Positions 6,661 through 9,120 of a stretch of DNA of 9,120 nt are shown in pieces (position 1 is the first letter of the stretch; each line of letters begins with the position of its first letter). The stretch lies in contig JACDGO010000058.1 of the NCBI GenBank assembly GCA_013821585.1, positions 1-9,120 on the forward strand. The letters are read 5' to 3'. Source of the DNA: Sphingomonadaceae bacterium. GTDB lineage: Bacteria; Pseudomonadota; Alphaproteobacteria; Sphingomonadales; Sphingomonadaceae. The notes below the pieces were generated by a model. The model had not been told where the DNA came from and searched no databases. It was given only the letters and a program-made list of their open reading frames with translations. The position numbers and the translations under genes were made by a program.

Positions 6661-7145
6661 GCCGGATCGGTCGCGACGCCGTCGGTCTGCGCCGCACGCC
6701 ACGCCGCGAGCCGTTCGCCCAGCGCGGCATCGGAGAGTGCGAGGATGGACGCGGCAAGCAGCGCGGCGTTGACCGCGCCCGCCTTGCCGATCGCAAGCGT
6801 CCCGACCGGAACGCCGCCGGGCATCTGGACGATCGACAGCAGGCTATCGAGGCCCGCCAGCGCCTTTGATTCGACCGGTACGCCGAGCACGGGAAGCGCC
6901 GTCATCGACGCCGCCATGCCGGGAAGGTGCGCCGCGCCCCCGGCTCCCGCGACGATCACCTTGAGGCCGCGCCCCGCCGCTTCACGCGCGTAGTCGTAGA
7001 GCCTCTGCGGCGTGCGGTGCGCCGAGACGACCTTGGTCTCGTGCGCCACACCGAGCGCGTCGAGCGTCTCGGCACACGCGCGCATCGTCGCCCAATCGGA
7101 CTGGCTGCCCATGATGATGCCGACCAGCGGCGCCGCGTCCGTCAT
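6657..7145 (-). CDS. purE: N5-CAIR mutase PurE (class I)
   Basis: PurE moves the carboxyl group of N5-CAIR to carbon 4, giving CAIR. The 162-residue product has the complete class I signature: MGSQSDW (12-18) for phosphate and ribose binding, SAHRTPQRL (41-49), [12 protein letters not shown] (66-77) with the active-site histidine at 73, and the C-terminal stretch [26 protein letters not shown] (107-132). The partner PurK next to it supports the two-enzyme bacterial route rather than the AIR carboxylase (class II) route. The ATG at 7145 is preceded by a GGGGC-rich stretch; the long in-frame extension upstream lacks family features and runs into the divergent GGDEF gene. The gene is first of a purE-purK pair, divergent from the GGDEF gene over 115 bases. 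Confidence 0.97.
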   Translation of the reverse strand: MTDAAPLVGIIMGSQSDWATMRACAETLDALGVAHETKVVSAHRTPQRLYDYAREAAGRGLKVIVAGAGGAAHLPGMAASMTALPVLGVPVESKALAGLDSLLSIVQMPGGVPVGTLAIGKAGAVNAALLAASILALSDAALGERLAAWRAAQTDGVATDPA

Positions 7146-7220
7146 GCCTGCCCCGCCCCGCGATGAGGCGCTTCGTCTAGCGGCGGCCCCCACGGCGCGC
7201 AAATCATTCGGATTTGTATT

Positions 7221-7234
7221 GGAAGCCGCCTTCC
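7221..7234. repeat. Short hairpin in the purE/GGDEF divergent gap
   Basis: GGAAG-CCGC-CTTCC is a perfect 5-bp stem with a 4-base loop in the 115-base gap between the divergent purE and GGDEF starts. It could be a small operator, but it is short enough to be chance. I see no convincing -35/-10 pair in the gap. Confidence 0.25.
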
Positions 7235-7260
7235 GATAAGCGGCCCGCCGGGGGACAGCG

Positions 7261-7845
7261 ATGGGTAGCGTGGGAGCCGCGGGCGTGGCCGGCGAAGAGA
7301 CGGCCTTGGCGCAAGAGAACGCTGCGCTGTGGCACGAGGTCAGGGTCTTGCGGCTCCAGCTCGCCGAGCTCGAACGGCTCGCCGACAGCGACACGCTGAC
7401 CCCGCTCCTCAACCGCCGCGCGTTCCTGCGCGAAGTCGAACGCGCCATCGCCCGCGTCGCGCGGCACGGGACGCCCGCCGCGGTGATGATCGCCGACCTC
7501 GACGGATTGAAGGCGATCAACGACGCACGCGGCCATCAGGCGGGCGACGCGGCGTTGATGCATGTCGGCTACACGCTGCGCGCGCAGCTCCGCGCCACCG
7601 ACATCGTCGCGCGCATCGGCGGCGACGAGTTCGGCCTCGTCCTCGACGAGCTCGATGCGGACGCCGCCGCGGCTAAGGCCGTCACGCTGGCCGCGGACAT
7701 CGCGGCCGCACCGCTCGACGATGGCCCGATCGCGATCTCGATCGGCCACACGATGGTCGAAGCGGGCGACACGATCGATTCGATCATCGCGCGCGCCGAC
7801 GCGGCAATGTACCGCGTTAAGCGCGCTCAGCGTTCGTTGAGGTAG
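7261..7845 (+). CDS. Small soluble GGDEF diguanylate cyclase
   Basis: A 194-residue protein predicted to make the second messenger cyclic di-GMP from two GTP. Residues about 11-43 are a Leu/Glu/Arg-rich helix likely to be a coiled coil for dimerisation; there is no membrane segment or other sensor domain. The GGDEF domain follows: [12 protein letters not shown] (44-55), metal-site [10 protein letters not shown] (79-88), GHQAGD (91-96), the RATD inhibitory I-site (111-114) and the catalytic GGDEF (120-124), all intact, so both activity and product inhibition are plausible. The C-terminal [29 protein letters not shown] is the usual domain end. The ATG at 7261 has GGGGGA (7250-7255) 5 bases before it. 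The gene is divergent from purE and its last 19 bases overlap the end of gpmA on the other strand. Confidence 0.93.
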   Translation: MGSVGAAGVAGEETALAQENAALWHEVRVLRLQLAELERLADSDTLTPLLNRRAFLREVERAIARVARHGTPAAVMIADLDGLKAINDARGHQAGDAALMHVGYTLRAQLRATDIVARIGGDEFGLVLDELDADAAAAKAVTLAADIAAAPLDDGPIAISIGHTMVEAGDTIDSIIARADAAMYRVKRAQRSLR

Positions 7846-8513
7846 TAGCGGTCGGTCGGCCGCAACGCATCGTCGAGTTCGTAGACCATCGGCTGCCCGG
7901 TCGGGATTTCAAGAGATGTTATCTCGACGTCCGAAATGCCCGAAAGATGCTTGATCAGCGCGCGCAGCGAATTGCCGTGCGCGGCGATCAGCACGCGCTT
8001 GCCGGCGCGCAGCTCGGGCGCGATCCGCGCTTCCCAATAGGGGAGCACGCGCGCGATCGTGTCCTTCAGGCTCTCGGTTTGGGGGATAGGGACGCCGCGA
8101 TAGCGCGGGTCTTTCGCCACATCCCACGGGCTCCCTTCCTCGGGCAACGGCGGCGGGACGTCGAAGCTCCGGCGCCACAGCTTGACCTGATCGTCGCCGT
8201 GTTTCGCGACTGTCTCCGCCTTGTCGAGGCCCGTGAGGCCACCATAATGGCGCTCGTTCAGCCGCCAGTCCTTTTCGACGGGCAGCCACAGCCGCCCCAT
8301 CGCCTCGAGCGCGAGGTTCAGCGTCTTGATCGCGCGGGTCTGGAAGCTGGTGAACGTTTGGTCGAAGTCGAGCCCCGCCGTCTTCATCGCCTCGCCCGCC
8401 GCCCAGGCTTCGGCGACGCCTTTTTCGGTCAGATCGACATCCCACCATCCGGTGAAGCGGTTCTCGAGATTCCACGCCGACTGGCCGTGACGAAGCAGGA
8501 CGAGTGTGGGCAT
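7827..8513 (-). CDS. gpmA: 2,3-bisphosphoglycerate-dependent phosphoglycerate mutase
   Basis: Interconverts 3- and 2-phosphoglycerate in glycolysis and gluconeogenesis through a phosphohistidine. The 228-residue product has the cofactor-dependent mutase signature: [12 protein letters not shown] (4-15) with the phosphorylated His at residue 9, [16 protein letters not shown] (17-32), [13 protein letters not shown] (86-98) with the acid/base Glu at 87, and [15 protein letters not shown] (176-190) with the second active-site His at 179. The C-terminal GQPMVYELD is typical. The ATG at 8513 shares one base with the stop of the upstream carboxypeptidase gene (TGATG), suggesting re-initiation. The longer in-frame extension upstream lies inside that gene and has no mutase features. 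The end overlaps the GGDEF gene tail-to-tail by 19 bases. Confidence 0.97.
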   Translation of the reverse strand: MPTLVLLRHGQSAWNLENRFTGWWDVDLTEKGVAEAWAAGEAMKTAGLDFDQTFTSFQTRAIKTLNLALEAMGRLWLPVEKDWRLNERHYGGLTGLDKAETVAKHGDDQVKLWRRSFDVPPPLPEEGSPWDVAKDPRYRGVPIPQTESLKDTIARVLPYWEARIAPELRAGKRVLIAAHGNSLRALIKHLSGISDVEITSLEIPTGQPMVYELDDALRPTDRYYLNER

Positions 8514-9120
8514 CAATCGTCCGCGAGTTCGCTCAGCATGCCAGCCAGCGTCGCCAGGCAATCGCGCGCGAGCTGTTTCGACCGCTCGGGCGACCAGCCG
8601 CGCTCCGTGTCCGGCGCGTCGGCGTTGTCCTTGAAGGGCATTTCGAGCGTCATCGACACCGCGCCATAACGTTCGGCGAGCTGGTTGGTCGACATCGCCA
8701 TGTTCGCCTTGCCCGCGCCAGCGGTGGGATAGCCGTGCTTCGTCTGGAAATCGGGCGTGCGGCTGCTGAGACCTTCGATGAAGCGCGTGTAGAGCCGGCC
8801 TTGCGCTTCGGTCCATCGGGGGATGCCGTCGAAGCCCGCCATGAAGACATAGGGGATCGCCTCGTCGCCGTGAACGTCCATCGCAAAGTCGACGCCGGTT
8901 TCGTCCATCGCCGCGCGGACGTGCCAGATCTCCGGGCTTTTCTCGAGGCTAGGGTTATCCCACTCGCGGTTGAGGTTTACGCCCACGGCGTTGGTGCGCA
9001 GGTGACCGCGCGCGCCGCCATCTGGGTTCATGTTGGGAACGACGTAGAGCGTCGCCGCCGCGCGCAGCTTGACCGCCACCGGATCGTCGGAGGTCAGGAG
9101 ATCGAGCGCCCCTTCCATCC
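8513..9120 (-). CDS. M14-family carboxypeptidase, C-terminal part (5' end outside window)
   Basis: The C-terminal 200 or so residues of a zinc carboxypeptidase of family M14, of the cytosolic carboxypeptidase-like kind. Seen: [28 protein letters not shown] (the NPDG and GVNLNR substrate-binding segments), [12 protein letters not shown], whose His is the third zinc ligand, and TLEMPFKD, with the catalytic glutamate. The first zinc ligands (HxxE) and the true start are beyond the right edge; the Met encoded at 9118 is probably internal, because the family has well over 100 residues before this point. No membrane segment is seen in the visible part. Its stop shares a base with the gpmA start. 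The substrate is unknown; such bacterial enzymes are often annotated only as peptidase M14. Confidence 0.9.
   Translation of the reverse strand, partial: MEGALDLLTSDDPVAVKLRAAATLYVVPNMNPDGGARGHLRTNAVGVNLNREWDNPSLEKSPEIWHVRAAMDETGVDFAMDVHGDEAIPYVFMAGFDGIPRWTEAQGRLYTRFIEGLSSRTPDFQTKHGYPTAGAGKANMAMSTNQLAERYGAVSMTLEMPFKDNADAPDTERGWSPERSKQLARDCLATLAGMLSELADD

Noticed and set aside
7911..8816. Longer N-terminal extension of phosphoglycerate mutase up to 8816
   Set aside because: The extension is out of frame with the M14 gene that covers the same bases and has no mutase features; the family start at 8513 is clear.

Overview
The window is high-GC DNA (roughly two thirds G+C in the genes) with the look of an alphaproteobacterium, most likely a sphingomonad (Sphingomonas/Sphingopyxis type). 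The clues are a GapR/DUF2312 protein, a LexA box of the alphaproteobacterial GTTC-N7-GTTC type, and enzyme sequences that read like sphingomonad versions. No taxonomic search was possible, so the genus is inference. Almost all of it is dense chromosomal core; no stretch over 300 bases lacks a gene. The longest gap between recognised genes is 177 bases (ruvC to ruvA).

Left part (1-2643): pyruvate kinase (pyk) runs leftward off the edge. Facing away from it is a rightward series: gapR (nucleoid protein), a glutathione S-transferase and yebC, with gaps of 17 and 12 bases and good ribosome binding sites, so probably one transcript.

Centre (2644-5615): the Holliday-junction genes ruvC, ruvA and ruvB follow yebC, with three peculiarities. 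The yebC-ruvC gap is almost entirely an inverted pair of GC-rich hairpin repeats (REP/BIME-like) that also supplies the ruvC ribosome binding site. A consensus LexA box lies after ruvC, so ruvA onward looks SOS-controlled. Between ruvA and ruvB sits an AT-rich (about 48% GC by count) 183-codon gene for a GIY-YIG-like protein. It overlaps the ruvA stop by 4 bases and ends 8 bases before ruvB, where a near-perfect palindrome covers its stop codon and the ruvB start. This candidate SOS-linked nuclease-like cargo inside the RuvAB operon is the most notable thing in the window.

Right part (5596-9120): purK and purE (leftward, ATGA overlap) form the two-step AIR-to-CAIR module of purine synthesis; the end of purK overlaps the end of ruvB tail-to-tail. 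A small coiled-coil GGDEF protein diverges from purE and overlaps gpmA (phosphoglycerate mutase) tail-to-tail. gpmA is preceded, with a TGATG junction, by an M14 carboxypeptidase gene cut by the right edge.
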